Origin: Symbiodinium natans
Taxonomy: Eukaryota > Sar > Dinophyceae > Suessiales > Symbiodiniaceae
Reading direction: 5' to 3'
Assembly (NCBI GenBank): GCA_905221605.1
Contig: CAJNDS010001635.1
Span: forward strand, 124,001-188,000
Length of the DNA: 64,000 bases
Position numbers and translations under genes: made by a program. Shown in pieces: positions 34,059 through 46,010 of the stretch (position 1 is its first letter; each line of letters begins with the position of its first letter). Under the pieces are notes generated by a model that saw only the letters and a program-made list of their open reading frames with translations, was not told the DNA's origin and did no database searches.

Positions 34059-34375
34059 GCTACGGGATTTTTTAGCACGCGAGAGGCCCATGTCCAGCTC
34101 TCGACGAGGCATCTCCCATGCTACTAGTTTACTAGTACCTCTCGGGCTCCCTATGAGCCCTACTTGAAAGCCTGAACCCCAACCAAGTCCGGGCGCCTAG
34201 ATATATATATATATATGTATATAGAGACCATCGTAAAATAGCGTAAGCCCCCCCAAAAACGATCAGGCAGTACTCACATGAAGCAAGGGGAAGCTTGTGG
34301 CAGCATCATCACACGCGCAAACTACCGTGGATCCCAGTGTGTTGGACAGGACTTCACAGGGTTGGCATGTTGGCG

Positions 34376-34470
34376 CTAAACCCTAAACCCTAAACCCTAA
34401 ACCCTAAACCCTAAACCCTAAACCCTAAACCCTAAACCCTAAACCCTAAACCCTAAACCCTAAACCCTAA
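34376..34470 (-). repeat. Interstitial CCCTAAA array, ~13 perfect units
   Basis: About 95 bp of unbroken CCCTAAA. Together with 7451-7542 it is the longest perfect telomere-type run in the window. Both flanks are ordinary sequence. Confidence 0.95.
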
Positions 34471-34983
34471 GCAGCCTATCCGAATGTGAGCGATGAAGCC
34501 CTGGAGGCTGAAGGACATCAGCTCGAGCACCTTGTTTGGGGTGTGTTTACGCTTCTCCTATTTCAGATCCAGAGCTTTGGCCTGAATCACTCCGGGATTC
34601 CTTGTGGGTTTCAGGGTTTTTTGGGGAGTTTGCATTTGGGCGTTTTAGGGGTTTGGGGGTTTTGGGTTCCGAGATACTTCAGGCATGCTGGCGACACCCT
34701 GAGTCCATGTATCAATGGGGCTTGAGAGCTTTCATGGTTTTTCTCATCTCTGGAGGTCTCGTAGAAATGAGCAAGTATATGCATATATATATATATAAAT
34801 ATAGATATATGGTACCCCCCCCCCCCCCCCAAAGATCTACCGTTTCCCACCTTTTTTTCAACAATGAAACACAATCCGTCTGCTTCATAGTGAATTTTCG
34901 CAATGCAATAACATCCGTCTGCCTCACAATGATAATGCCCACGACGCCATTCAGAACTCTCTTCAAAGATTTCGAAAGCCGGC
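34471..34983. other. No gene recognised; TA and poly-C tracts
   Basis: A (TA)n tract is at about 34782-34799 and a C run at 34815-34830. The frames crossing them are not credible genes. Confidence 0.45.
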
Positions 34984-35383
34984 CGTTTCAATTGAAACGT
35001 TTCCGTTTCAGTTGAAACGGCCGGGATCCAAGATCCAAGATCCAAGATTTCCCAGGACTCTTGCCGAGGCATCTTGGAATCCTAGATCTCGAAAACCGGC
35101 CGTTTCAATTGAAACGTTTCCGTTTCAATTGAAACGGCCGGGATCCAAGATCCAAGATCCAAGATTCCCCAGGACTCTTGCCGAGGCAAGAGTCCTGGGA
35201 AATCTTGGATCTTGGATCTTGGATCCCGGCCGTTTCAATTGAAACGGAAACGTTTCAATTGAAACGGCCGGTTTTCGAGATCTAGGATTCCAAGATGCCT
35301 CAGCAAGAGTTCAGGGAAATCTTAGATCTTGGATCTTGGATCCCGGCCGTTTCAATTGAAACGGAAACGTTTCCATTGTTGAA
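34984..35383. repeat. Large near-perfect palindrome built of a 117-bp unit
   Basis: The centre lies between 35183 and 35184 (CTTGCC-GA-GGCAAG), and each arm is about 200 bp. Each arm holds two copies of a 117-bp unit (starts at 34984 and 35101), mirrored at 35231-35266 and 35348-35383. Each unit carries a pair of the 16-bp palindrome CGTTTCAATTGAAACG 20 bp apart, three tandem GATCCAA heptamers, and an AGGACTCTTGCCGAGGCA stretch. Seven of the eight 16-mers are recognisable in full; the last is truncated by mutation. No coding role is visible. It could be a fold-back transposon or an inverted duplication of a tandem repeat. Confidence 0.95.
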
Positions 35384-35473
35384 CTTCAAAACTCCGGGTT
35401 CCAGGATTCAAGATCCCATGGAGACTTTCCTGCAATCTTGAATCTTGAATCTTGGATCCCGGAGTTTTGAAGC
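35384..35473. repeat. Secondary inverted repeat abutting the palindrome
   Basis: CTTCAAAACTCCGGGTTCC and the following AGGATTCAAGAT at the left are matched inverted by ATCTTGAATCTTGAATCTTG and GGATCCCGGAGTTTTGAAG at the right. The AAGATTCAAGATTC words resemble the GATCCAA heptamers inside the large palindrome, so the two structures are probably related. Confidence 0.85.
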
Positions 35474-35499
35474 TCAAAACTCTAGATTGAAGTTCAAAA

Positions 35500-36790
35500 C
35501 TCACGGAACCTCATAGGGCTAAGGTTTGAAGGTTTAGGGCTTCAGGTTGAGGCATTAGAACCTGAGCCGGCAATTAAAACTAAACCCTTAACCTTTAAGC
35601 CCTATAGGGTTAAGGTGTTAAGGTTTAGGGTTTACGATTTAGGCATTCAAACTTGAGCCGGTAGTTCAGCCTAAACTCTCGACCTTTAAACCCTATAGGG
35701 TTAAGGTTTCAAGGCTTAGGGCTCAAGATTTAGTCATTTAAAGCTAAGCCCATAGAGTTTAAACCTCAAGGATTTAAGGTTTATAGGTATGAAAACATGA
35801 ACCCTAAACCCTCTAGGGGTCTAAAAGGTTCAAGGGTGTTCAGCCCACAGGCGCTGAAGGAATAAATGCCCAGACCTTGCACATCAGGTTTCGGCATTGA
35901 AACCTTGAAGCCCTTATAAGGGTTTTTAAAGGTTTAAGGTCTGGGGATTGAAACCTAGGTTTGGGCATTCAAACTGGTTTAAGCCTTAATCCCTGTAGGG
36001 CTAGGTATTTAAACCGAATAGCTTACCTTGAAACGCTATAGGTTTAAAGGTTGAGGTTCAAAACCTTTAAGCCTCTGGGGTTTAAAGGTTTAGGTTTTTG
36101 CAGAGTTTGTCTACCCTATTCGGTGTAGCCCTATAGGGTTTTAACCCTATAGGGGTTCAAGGTTCAGGGTTTAAGAGGGCATTGCAACAACCCAACCCTA
36201 AACCCTCAGGGATTGAACCCCTTGACTGTTATCCTTAAGCCTTAAAGCATATAGGGTTTAGGGTTATAACGCTGAAGAACCCTCAGGGATCCCCTTTACT
36301 GCTTTCCTTAAGGCTGAAAGCATAAACGGTTTAGGGTTATAACACTGAAGAACCCTCAGGGGTTTAACCCCTTTACTGTTTTCCTTAAGCCTTAAGGCAT
36401 ATAGGGTGTAGGGTTATCACGCTGAAGGTATAAATGCCCAGACCTTCGGTACATCAGGCTTAGGCATTGAAACCTTTAAGCCCTATAAGGCTGTTAAAGG
36501 TTTAAGGTCAAGCCTTAAACCCTATAGGGCCTTATAGGGTTACGGTTTTTTCAGGGTTTATCAACCCTAAACGCTATGAGGGGTTAAAGGTTTAGGGTTG
36601 AAGGTTCAGGGCATTGCAAAAACATAACCCTAAACCCTCAGGGATTTAACCACTTTACTGTTTTCCTTAAGCCTTCAGGCATATAGAGTTTAGGGTTATA
36701 ACTCTGAAATCTATAGGATTAGCACCTTATACCCCTATATATTGTAGGCCTTGAGGCCTAAATCCTAACCGTAAATCCCATAGAGTTCTG
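35500..36790. repeat. Degenerate telomere-derived region with higher-order repeats
   Basis: Words such as GGTTTAGGG, GGTTTAAGG, CCCTATAGGG and AACCCTAAACC occur throughout. Two longer duplications are visible. 35851-35940 matches 36419-36509 (GCTGAAGG, AATGCCCAGACCTT, ACATCAGG, GGCATTGAAACC). A roughly 75-85-bp unit beginning CCCTCAGGG, with TTTACTGTTTTCCTTAAGCC and GGTTATAAC, starts at 36203, 36280, 36353 and 36635. No coding frame is open. Confidence 0.8.
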
Positions 36791-38707
36791 CCTATGTTTG
36801 TAGGCCTCGCCTCCTGTGGAAATGCAAAGGAAAAGTAGAATAAGTACCCACTGCATGTATGTATATAGGGTATATGTATTGCATATCAAATACAGATAAT
36901 GGAGATCCTCGAACCATAAGACTAGGAAGTATTCGAGCGCAAAAGGTGATGCGGAAAAATCATGTACTGTAAGCCCCGGGGACGCGAGAATACTATGAGT
37001 AAAGACCTTTTCACTATTTCCCTCTTAATTGCCGGTTCGGTGTCTTGGGTTGGTGCAGGATCGGTTAGCTATTGTTACGAGGGACTAGATCGGAAGGGAT
37101 TCTGGATAGTAAAAGCATTAAAAAAGGGTAGATCTCTGGGGGGGGGAAGCATATATATATATATATGAATGCATAACAAATATTATATATATATATATGT
37201 GGACATGGAATTGGGGGATTAAGGTTAGCAGTCTCCAGGCCCCCGCCATTCATTAAATGACTCATCCATGGCACGAACTCGTTTTGTGTAGACACCCATG
37301 ATGAGATGTCAAGCCCCAAGTTCGTTTTTTAAAGGACAGCGTTTAGACAAGACACTTCACCTGCGTTGCTAGAAGTCGCCAGGGCTTAGGGGCCTCCACC
37401 CGGTTTTGCAGGGGTGCAGGACTGCGTTCAATGCCTTCGGGCGATGGGAAAGTTTGAGGCTTTGCGAGCTGAAACTCTTTCGAGCCTTCTGGGGGGAAAA
37501 TTGGAGTAACATGCTGCGCATGGGGTGCTGCAACGATCTCAGCACAGGCAAGCATCTCTCACCTCAGAAGCCATCTGAAATGAGCCACGCTACGTGTGTC
37601 GTAGTCAGACCTCCTATCGTTGGCTTTTGTGATGTTTTGTGCTGTGTAGGGCGTACAAGATGTCATCTCGGTGGCAGCAGGTCTTGGAGGACATGTCAAT
37701 CATAAAAGGGCTCTCGAGTCCGAACCCAACCTGCCAGTCCCGTGTCTAAGGATATTTGCCTTGGTACGCGTGCTCCGGAAATGGGGACTCGCATCTGAGA
37801 TGAACCAGTAAGCCCTGCGTTGCACCTGTTCAAGATCATCATCGGCAGAAACGCCTGTTTACTGAGGTTCCAGTTGCCAATCAAGTATGTCCATGAAGGC
37901 TTCTAATTTTGGACTTTACACACAAACCGTCACAAACCTGATGTGGCGCCAGCCTTTCGCTCCATACCTTTCGTTGCATGGCCAGGCAGCGCCTGACTCG
38001 ATGTTTGAGCACGTGAGCGCCAGGAACAGATACCAACAGATCCTTAGAGGCCCAGAGGGGTGCACCTGGCGCAAGCCCGAAAGCACAAAAGTGGACAGGT
38101 ACTTTCCACGCAATCAAGAATTATCTCACCTCCCGTCCCAGGTGTGGACTTGCTTCGAGGTAGGACCCCTTTTAGGGTTCCGTTTTAGCACCATCCGTGC
38201 ACTTAGGATGCCTGGGAGCTCAAGGCCCCCTTAGGATTGCGTTCTTACATGGCGTCTACCGCGCCCTAAACAAGAATCTGTCTGGGTTTCCAGAGACCGA
38301 TCCTTTGTGAACAAAAAGCCTTCAGCCGGATGCCCTTACAATGCCTACAAAGTTTTGAATGCCCCAAACCCAGGCACGCCACCAGCTTGCCCACGACATC
38401 CAGACGCTATCCGGCCTACTGTAGTCCCGTTTCCATATTGTTAAAGACCGCTTGGCTTCAGGGTATGAGAAGTACAGCTCCAGGTGTTGGAACATGGGAT
38501 GAGATGCCTTTGATAAGCAGAGAGGTCAGGGTTTAGGTTTGTTTGGAGGTTCAAGATGCTAGAGGATCGAGCTGTCACCATAGATTCGTGCTGTGGGGAT
38601 CACACGCACATTAAAGACCGAGTGCGTGCGCCGAACGGCCGAATTCACAAGCCTTTCTACCAAGTCCCCATACCCGTTCGGGCATCAGGTTTACGCCGAC
38701 TCCTGAT
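36791..38707. other. No gene recognised; short TA tracts
   Basis: (TA)n tracts lie at about 37151-37166 and 37182-37198. A plus-strand frame at 37887-38234 is protein-like in composition up to about 38160, where a GT (CGAGGTAGG) could act as a splice donor, but no domain is recognisable. Not called as a gene. Confidence 0.35.
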
Positions 38708-39258
<551 letters not shown>

Positions 39259-40527
39259 CTGCACCGAAAACTAGTACTAGCTAGACCAGACAAGATGTGA
39301 AGGTTTACGTTTAGCTCGGCGAAGTGCCACCATGAGCCGGATCGCGCCGAGCGCCTTTGCTGCTCTTTTTTTGAGATGTTGCATGTACGAAGAAAGGCCA
39401 ACCATTCAAGGACAAACCCTAAACCCTGAACCCTGAAGATGATGGGTTTTGAGCTTCGGCTTTTACCGGGTTTAGCCGGGACACAGCTTTCACGCCGGAA
39501 CTCTTTCTCTTGGAGGACGATCTCAGGCGGGCGGTTTCCCCGCGTTCCCCTTCAGATCGCTGTGTTGACCCTTTCGTTATGTTGACCCTTAGCGAACCCT
39601 CAGACGAAAACCCAGTATAGAAGCCTGCCTTTCATTGACCGCATGCCTTGAGGACAGACTAGCTGTTCGGCTTAGGGCTTATGTGGCTTATGAGGTGCAT
39701 AAGGTTAATAGGGTTATAGATTATAAAGGGGTTCATAAGGTTTAGGGTCAGGACACCTAGCACAACACACCTGTGGGCAATGATGAGGATTTTCACTGCC
39801 GTCCGGCACCTCGCGACGAACGCAGGGTCTCTTGCCCGTAGCTTTGGGGTTAAGGGACAGCAACTTAAACTGTGGCTACTGGATTACGAAGAAGTCAAGG
39901 GTCATACCTACTTTTTGGGATGTGTGACTTTGGGGTTGTGGTTTCGGCTTTTGGCATCCCTTCGAGTACAAGGTTCATGTCAAGGCCAGGGTTCAGCTAA
40001 ATTCCGCCCACGCATGCCTGTCAAAGCAAGGAGTCGAGTTCTCAAGCCCGGCCGCCGAAAACTCAAAACCCAAGCCCCAACTTCAAACTTCCCCGATCAG
40101 CCACCCCCCCCCCAAGCCTCAGACCCCAAGAACCTCTTTATTGCAACGAGATTTCCTTTGAGGCCTATGCGTTGAAACAGAGCCCGAGAACTCTCCTATC
40201 CAAGCCGGAGGCCTTCTAGGAAAAGGATTTTTAGCGTGCCCTGCCAGTATTCCCTTTTGTAAAACCCACAAAGCAGTAGTTCTATGTATTTCTCAGCGGG
40301 CGCCCTTTTTTTTCTAGGTAGGTTGCTCTAGTTTGAACTCTGTTGGCATACCTTGGTCGGTTTGCCCAGGAGGCTCGCAGCACAGCAACGCGTACGAGTT
40401 GAATGATTGAAAGAGTTCAGGGTTGCACGAGGCGCTGCTGAACCCTGCAGACTTCGGACCAAAAACCGTGTGCCCCAAGTGGGGAGGAACACCACAACAA
40501 CCCAAGTCCCGCATGACTGCAAGCTTC
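39259..40527. other. No gene recognised
   Basis: Scattered CCCTAAA words occur near 39415-39435. A 131-codon frame at 39780-40175 has no motif and ends in a C run. Confidence 0.4.
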
Positions 40528-41080
40528 TAACCCTAAACCCTAAACCCTAACCCCTAAACCCTAAACCCTAAACCGCTTGCAAGGTTGACCGACATGGACG
40601 TGCCGAGATCGGAGGCATCTCTGGGACAGAGCTAGGGATGAGATTTTAGCTATGTGGTGGTCGGAGCATCGGGAACCGAAGAACGAGGATCCAGAAGGGA
40701 GCTTCTACAGCAGGGGACTCTTATAGCCCCAAACCCGAAATCTTAAATCCCGAGCCCTAAGCCCTAAGCCCTAAACCCTAAACCCTAAACCCTAACGCAA
40801 ACACATCCCTTAAACCCCTAGTTACCTCAAGTGGTGCCCTTGAGCCGCACATGACCAGGCCTGCGCTGCCATGGAGGATCGAGCACGAAAGCTGGTGCTT
40901 CGGAGGGCCCCTCCTAGTTTTCGTTTAGGGTTTGGGGTTTAGGGTTTAGGGTTTAGAGTTCAGGGGGTTGAGGGTTCCGGGTTCAGGGGGTTTAGGGTTT
41001 AGGGTTCAGGGGGTTTAGGCTTCAGGAGGTTCTAGGGTTAGTGTTCAGAGGGTTTAAGGTTTTAGGGTTCAGTCAATGGG
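40528..41080. repeat. Telomere-type blocks in both orientations
   Basis: CCCTAAA units are at 40528-40574 and 40760-40797, and degenerate TTTAGGG/TTCAGGG units at 40921-41070. The orientation switches between 40797 and 40921. Confidence 0.8.
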
Positions 41081-41251
41081 CGGGCTCGGACAAGCCTGTG
41101 CGATAAGGAGGTATCGGGGTTATTGAGGGAGGTTAGCGAATTGTCCAAGACCATGCTCACTCCATGTCTGAATTAGTTCATCGACAGTATGTCTCACTCC
41201 TTAACTTGGTGACGTACTTGGCAAACGGTACGCTTGAACCTTCTTGCATAA

Positions 41252-41344
41252 AGTTTGGGATGTTCCCCTTATACTAACAGGCCTAAATAGGGATGATCGT
41301 ACCCCTGTGAAGGACTCATAGTATCAGGGGGAACATCCCAAACT
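41252..41344. mobile_element. Fold-back element family A, copy 4
   Basis: AGTTTGGGATGTTCCCC at the left and GGGGGAACATCCCAAACT at the right form near-perfect inverted ends, and CTTATACTAACAG follows the left end. It is 93 bp and non-coding. The extra AGT/ACT base pairs outside the usual TTGGGATG end are shared with copy 7. Confidence 0.9.
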
Positions 41345-43578
41345 ACAGTAGTGTCCTATACATAGGCCAGAATTAGGAGACTGCCCCTATGAAGCCGGAC
41401 ATGTAAGCTTGTTAAGATGCTTGGGGCGATTAGGGTTGAAATCCCGCACTCCAAAGCCCTCCAAAATAAGCCTCCACCAAAACAAGAATAAGCAAATCTT
41501 TCTATGCCTGCACCAAACAAGGCACTAACAAACTTTCAGCCTGAAAATCCACCACACATGAGCACTTCCCAACAGAGGGGACCCCACGAAGATTACCCCA
41601 AAATACTACAACCCTGACGATCGCAACTCCCAAAAGCGGGTCCCCTGTTTGCAACAAAAAGAGACCACGGAAACGCCTCCAGTACATCACATGGCATAGG
41701 CCTACAAGCGATGAACCGCTCCAATATCCCCAAAGTCTAGAAGCCTCAAAGAACACAAAGCAGAGCACCCTGCACCCAGGTGCCGGAGTACATGCAGGGC
41801 GCGCTGTCACCTGCAGGTTTACCCTCCTGGAATGCACTTGCGGCTCGGCCAGTTTTTTTTTTTTCAGCGGGTCCTTCTTGCAACCCTTCGCTTGCAAACT
41901 GCTCGGGACTTACTGAGTCTGGTCTTCATAGGGCGCAAGGCTTTTAATTCGGGTGCTGGTACATCCCTCTGGGGCACCACATTGTTGCAAGCTCTGCTTC
42001 ACGTTGGGTTGCGGCACCTGGAATTAAACTACAAAACCGCCACAAGCCTGTGACGTTATATTGGTCGCCCAAATCAAGGTCTTTTGTCGATCAGCTATAC
42101 GCCAGAAAAAAAAAACGTAAGTGCAGTTGACAAGTACACCAGCCACGTGAACCCTATTAATTGGGGGGTACTTAAGGGGCTTATATGTGGGTTATGGCTG
42201 CACTTCTACTAGAATTGGGTTACTAAGTACCCTGAACCTCCGAGTGTACCCTGGACCCTGCTCATGGCAGGTGATGGCGCTGCCCGCTTTCGGGGGCCTG
42301 TTGGATGATCTTGCTGTCCAGCTGCGCGACACCGACCTCGGAAGCTAGCCCTGAAAGTGCCATTTACGAAGCCAACCTTGAGGGAGGTTCAAGGGTTTTT
42401 TGCAGAAGGTACTGCAAGAAAAGTCGTGACAAGATGAGAGAAAGGTCAAGCTTCTTTGCTAATATCTCCGATCACCACGAAAGTACACCTACTGGTACCT
42501 GCGAGCCAAGATTCATGGTGTCAGACACAGACAGAGGTGCGGTCGACAACTTTCAGACTTCTTAAACGGCTGGAATGCTACAAAAGGCTGAATAATTCTG
42601 AATAGGCAAGTCTACATACCTGGTTCCATAAGTGCTAGTGCGTACATTTTCCACAGTGCCGGTGCCTTCCCCCCGATTTCTTGGGGACTCGAAACGTCGC
42701 AAATTGATTGCATGCTTTGCGCAGATGCGGCCTAATGTCATAGCCTGGAGCTGCTCCTTACCCTAACCGGACCAAGCAAGGTTTTGAGGTGTTTTAGTCG
42801 CCTCCTGCGCTTCAACCCTTACAGCCTGAAACCCTGAAGCAAATAGTACAATGAAGAGGCCCTCCAAACCCGATTTCTCAAGGTCTGGTTGCAGCCGTAG
42901 GAGCTCTGTGCAAAGGCATGGTTGCTGGCGTATAGCATATAGGTATGAGGATTCGCGTGGGTGAACGCCTGCCTTGAAGCCGAGGTAGCCAGCCATTTGT
43001 GAGAGCTCTTTCCCTTGTCATGATGAACCTGGTCGTGGCCCGGGGCTCAAGCCAGCTGAACTTGTTACCCCTGACAAGATAAATTCAGGCAGAGAAAACA
43101 CAGCCTGCCTTTGCTTGTGCAATTTATTCCTTGAGTCCTCACTGTCCTCAACCGTGTTACGGTAGTTTTCTACCGGCTTTTCAGCCTTATCAGTAAACAA
43201 CTTCTAACATCTTCTAACCCTACCATAAGTAGCCATGAGCCTTCAACGTTGTGGCCATGTGGATCCCTGTGCTCCCGTGATTTTTTGTTGAGGGGAGCAA
43301 ACACCAGGTCCGATGGAGGTAGTTTGGTCAACCACTTCCTTCCCTTTTGAAGCAGCTATGGTCTAGATGAAGCATTCCCATAGAAAGAGTCAGATCTGCA
43401 GCTGCCTTGGGGGCCATTTCGGACTACCCCAAGCTGATATTGACGACTCCTGCATTTGTGGTAAGGCCTTGAACCTCATGGTCGCCGTGGGCATCGTGTC
43501 TCTCCTCGTGTACTATCCGCGCCAGAACATGTGCGCAGAAGCTGCCCGCAACTCGCCGGCGCGCATGAAGGATTCTGT
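41345..43578. other. No gene recognised
   Basis: Frames of 60-131 codons occur on both strands without motifs. A short inverted pair GGGTACTTA/TAAGTACCC (about 42166-42231) may be the edge of another small element but is too weak to call. Confidence 0.4.
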
Positions 43579-43670
43579 CCCTAAGGCTCTAAGGACGCTT
43601 GTTTAGGGTTTTGGGCCCCAAAGGCAGGCCTTCTTATGTAAGGTTTTTGGGCTATTTTGAGCCTAACGGT
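43579..43670 (+). repeat. Dispersed repeat family E, copy 3
   Basis: It begins CCCTAAGGCTCTAAGGAC, contains CCAAAGG and AGGCCTTCTTATGTAAGG, and ends GAGCCTAACGG. The ends form a short inverted repeat (CTAAGGCTC/GAGCCTAACGG). It aligns with the reverse complement of 6965-7067 over its full length. Confidence 0.75.
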
Positions 43671-43979
43671 ATGGGTTGCAGCCTCCCAAAGCCTTCGAAG
43701 TTCTGATGGGTAACTTCATGATCTCAGTAGTTTTGGGATGTTTTTGGGTTTTGGACTTCATCCCCCCCCCCCCTCAACCACATTCGCAGCACTCTGTCCT
43801 GGACCAATTGCGGCACAGCACATTGCGAAACTTGCAGGCAGACATTTCAAGTCCCGATTGGCCTGTGTGGAAACGTGTTCTTTTAAGTAGTTGTGGGTTG
43901 TGGAGGGTGTCGTCCGTCTGGGACCGGGATCCGGAGGTGCTGATGCGCGACCCCATCCCCCCTCTGGGTGGGTTTAGGC

Positions 43980-44045
43980 TTCTAAACCCTAAACTCTAAA
44001 CCCGAACAACTCCCCCCCCCCTCCCCCCCTAAACCCTAACCCCTA
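43980..44045 (-). repeat. CCCTAAA words and C runs
   Basis: Telomere-type words alternate with C runs (about 44012-44028). Confidence 0.75.
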
Positions 44046-44238
44046 AATTAACGATTCAGGGTTCATCCGGGCTTGTGTGGTCGGTCGATCCACGGGCAAG
44101 GAGGCTAGCGATGCGGGCCTCTATGCCTTTTGTACAATGTCAGTCCGAGACAACGCCTCAACGAAATTAAGCACCAAATTTACGAGCCGACATCAGGAAA
44201 CGAATTATCCAAAACGAATTTAACAATGAATTCATATC

Positions 44239-44975
44239 TCACAAGTCAGGTCGGAATGACAAGTTTGGCCTCTTTACCGATGTCTTAGTTGCTAATTGCC
44301 TACGAAGGTCGACAAAAGCCGCATGGAAACAAAAGGACTCATGACATGGCCTGCTTGTCAAACAGGGTGTGCGCTGCGACCAGCTCAGCTTTGCGGTCGA
44401 ATCGGTGGTTTTGACTTTGACATGTGGAACAAAGGCGCTTTGAAATCTCGCCTCAATACGGGATATAAAATACCTAACCGTTTTCAACAGCTGTACAGTC
44501 GTAGGTTCCACAAGCACAAAGTCGGTAGTTTCACCTCTGGTCACATACTTTCCTTCAACCAGAACCGGAACACTGCAGCTCGTGCTCCACACAAAGAACC
44601 ACATCAATTCAAGCCAAGACGTATCCTGAAAAGTACCGTTGCCGGTTGAAGGAAACCAACGCAGTTGGAGTAGCCATTTACTAAGTGTCGCCATGAACTT
44701 CGGATGGGGAGAATCTTCGCATTCTGTCTACTTGAACAGAAGGTGGTTTCCAATACTCTTCACCGTCACCCTGAAAACTTGAAGCGCTGAGTGGGACAGG
44801 CGCAGAAACCTTGACTTCAGGCTTGGAACCATGAACTGCGCAACATGCAATGTCAGCATGGTGACGCATAATTACTTCAGCATTCTGTTGCAACTGAAAG
44901 AAACTTTGCACCAGCTGGGAGTAGCCCGGGAGAACCTGACTAAACTGACGAGCTGTAGACTTCGCAACCAGGGTT
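44239..44975 (-). other. Possible decayed coding segment, two overlapping frames
   Basis: On the minus strand, one frame is open from about 44966 to 44681 (about 95 codons, balanced composition, ending EVHGDT-stop). A second frame is open from 44694 to 44239 (151 codons from an ATG), overlapping the first by 14 bases. Amino-acid composition is ordinary rather than low-complexity, unlike most frames in the window. No domain is recognised. It may be a frame-shifted remnant of a gene or transposon ORF, or chance; a shorter competing plus-strand frame (44296-44649) lowers confidence. Confidence 0.25.
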
Positions 44976-45439
44976 CAGGGTGCTAAGGTTGCTGGTCCTG
45001 TGCGAGAGCTTGGAGCCACGAGAGTCCTCGTTGAAAGGGTGCTAAGGTTCGGGGGGTGCCCCCCCCTCACGGTGGGTGGTTGCGAGAGTCTGGGGTGACG
45101 GGGCTGGACCCTGTACGCTTCGCCGCCGTGCATAGCATCCATATTACCCTGGACAGCCCATCGCACAAAGGGCGTGTTTGCATGTGGGCGTTGTTCTAAA
45201 CCCCCGCCTCTTCGTGTTTCATTGGGCCGGCCACACATATGTTGCCTTCGTGTAACCATGGTGCCAAAAAACCAGCATGGCGCAAGGGAGTGCAAGGGAA
45301 AAGAACCCCAAACTCGAAAATCAGGCCGTCTGCTAGAACTCTACCCAGGCTCTCAAAGCTTGAAGCTCTAGTCGTCTTTTATTTCCAGCACGAAGCTCGT
45401 ACTACGAAACAGTGACAATCCATCCAGCATATATACATA
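44976..45439. other. No gene recognised
   Basis: Short frames only. The phrase GCTAAGGTT with GGGTGC nearby occurs twice within 70 bp (about 44980 and 45039). Confidence 0.4.
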
Positions 45440-45600
45440 CATTGTATGTATGTATGTATGTATGTAGGTTTGTTTGTTTGCTTGTTTGTTCGTTTGTTTG
45501 CGTGTGCGTGTGTGTGTGTGTGCGCGTGTTTTTCTTTTTCTGTGCGTGCCTGCCTGCGAACCTGCCTGCGAACCTGCCTGCCTGTTTGCCGGTCTGCGGG
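45440..45600. repeat. TATG, TTTG, GT and CCTG simple repeats
   Basis: (TATG)n at about 45443-45466, (TTTG)n variants at 45470-45500, a GT tract at 45501-45530, and CCTGCCTGCGAA units at about 45548-45590. Confidence 0.9.
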
Positions 45601-45695
45601 TCTGCGCGAGTCTATTCGTGCGCGTGGGTGGTTCTGTCTTACATCGTCAGCGAGCGGCAGATCCTTTTGATTATCCAGGTGGTTCAGCTGTCTGG

Positions 45696-45759
45696 TCAAC
45701 CTGCTTAAATAATTGTTTGAAGGCCGATCAACCTGCTTAAATAATTGTTTGAAGGCCGT
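45696..45759. repeat. Tandem duplication of a 32-bp unit
   Basis: TCAACCTGCTTAAATAATTG and the following bases to GAAGGCCG occur at 45696 and again at 45728, identical except at the final base. Confidence 0.95.
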
Positions 45760-45901
45760 AAGCCTTGATTGACCTGACTGGGCACCATCACTCACCATCA
45801 CGGTCTGTAACGAGATGTAACGAGCATATCTACAGGTTTCTGTTGCGGAGCAACTTGCGCAGGTGTGTCTCTGATTGTCTTTCTGATATACACGTCTCAC
45901 C

Positions 45902-46010
45902 TCGGGATGTTCCCCCTCATGCTATAACAGTCCTGAATAGGCGTTAAAATGGATTGCACTATGACTATAATCCTCACTAAGGACTGTTAGTATAAGGGGG
46001 AACATCCCAA
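45902..46010. mobile_element. Fold-back element family A, copy 5
   Basis: CGGGATGTTCCCCCTCATGC at the left and GTATAAGGGGGAACATCCCA at the right are inverted. Internally, TAACAGTCCT pairs with AGGACTGTTA. It is about 109 bp. The right half is the best-preserved in the window. Confidence 0.9.

Noticed and set aside
34611-35242. Open frames running through the large palindrome on both strands
   Set aside because: They are by-products of the inverted 117-bp units and repeated short peptides; there is no independent support.
45412-45900. 173-codon minus and 98-codon plus frames at 45.4-45.9 kb
   Set aside because: Most of their length is TATG/TTTG/GT/CCTG simple repeat and a tandem duplication.
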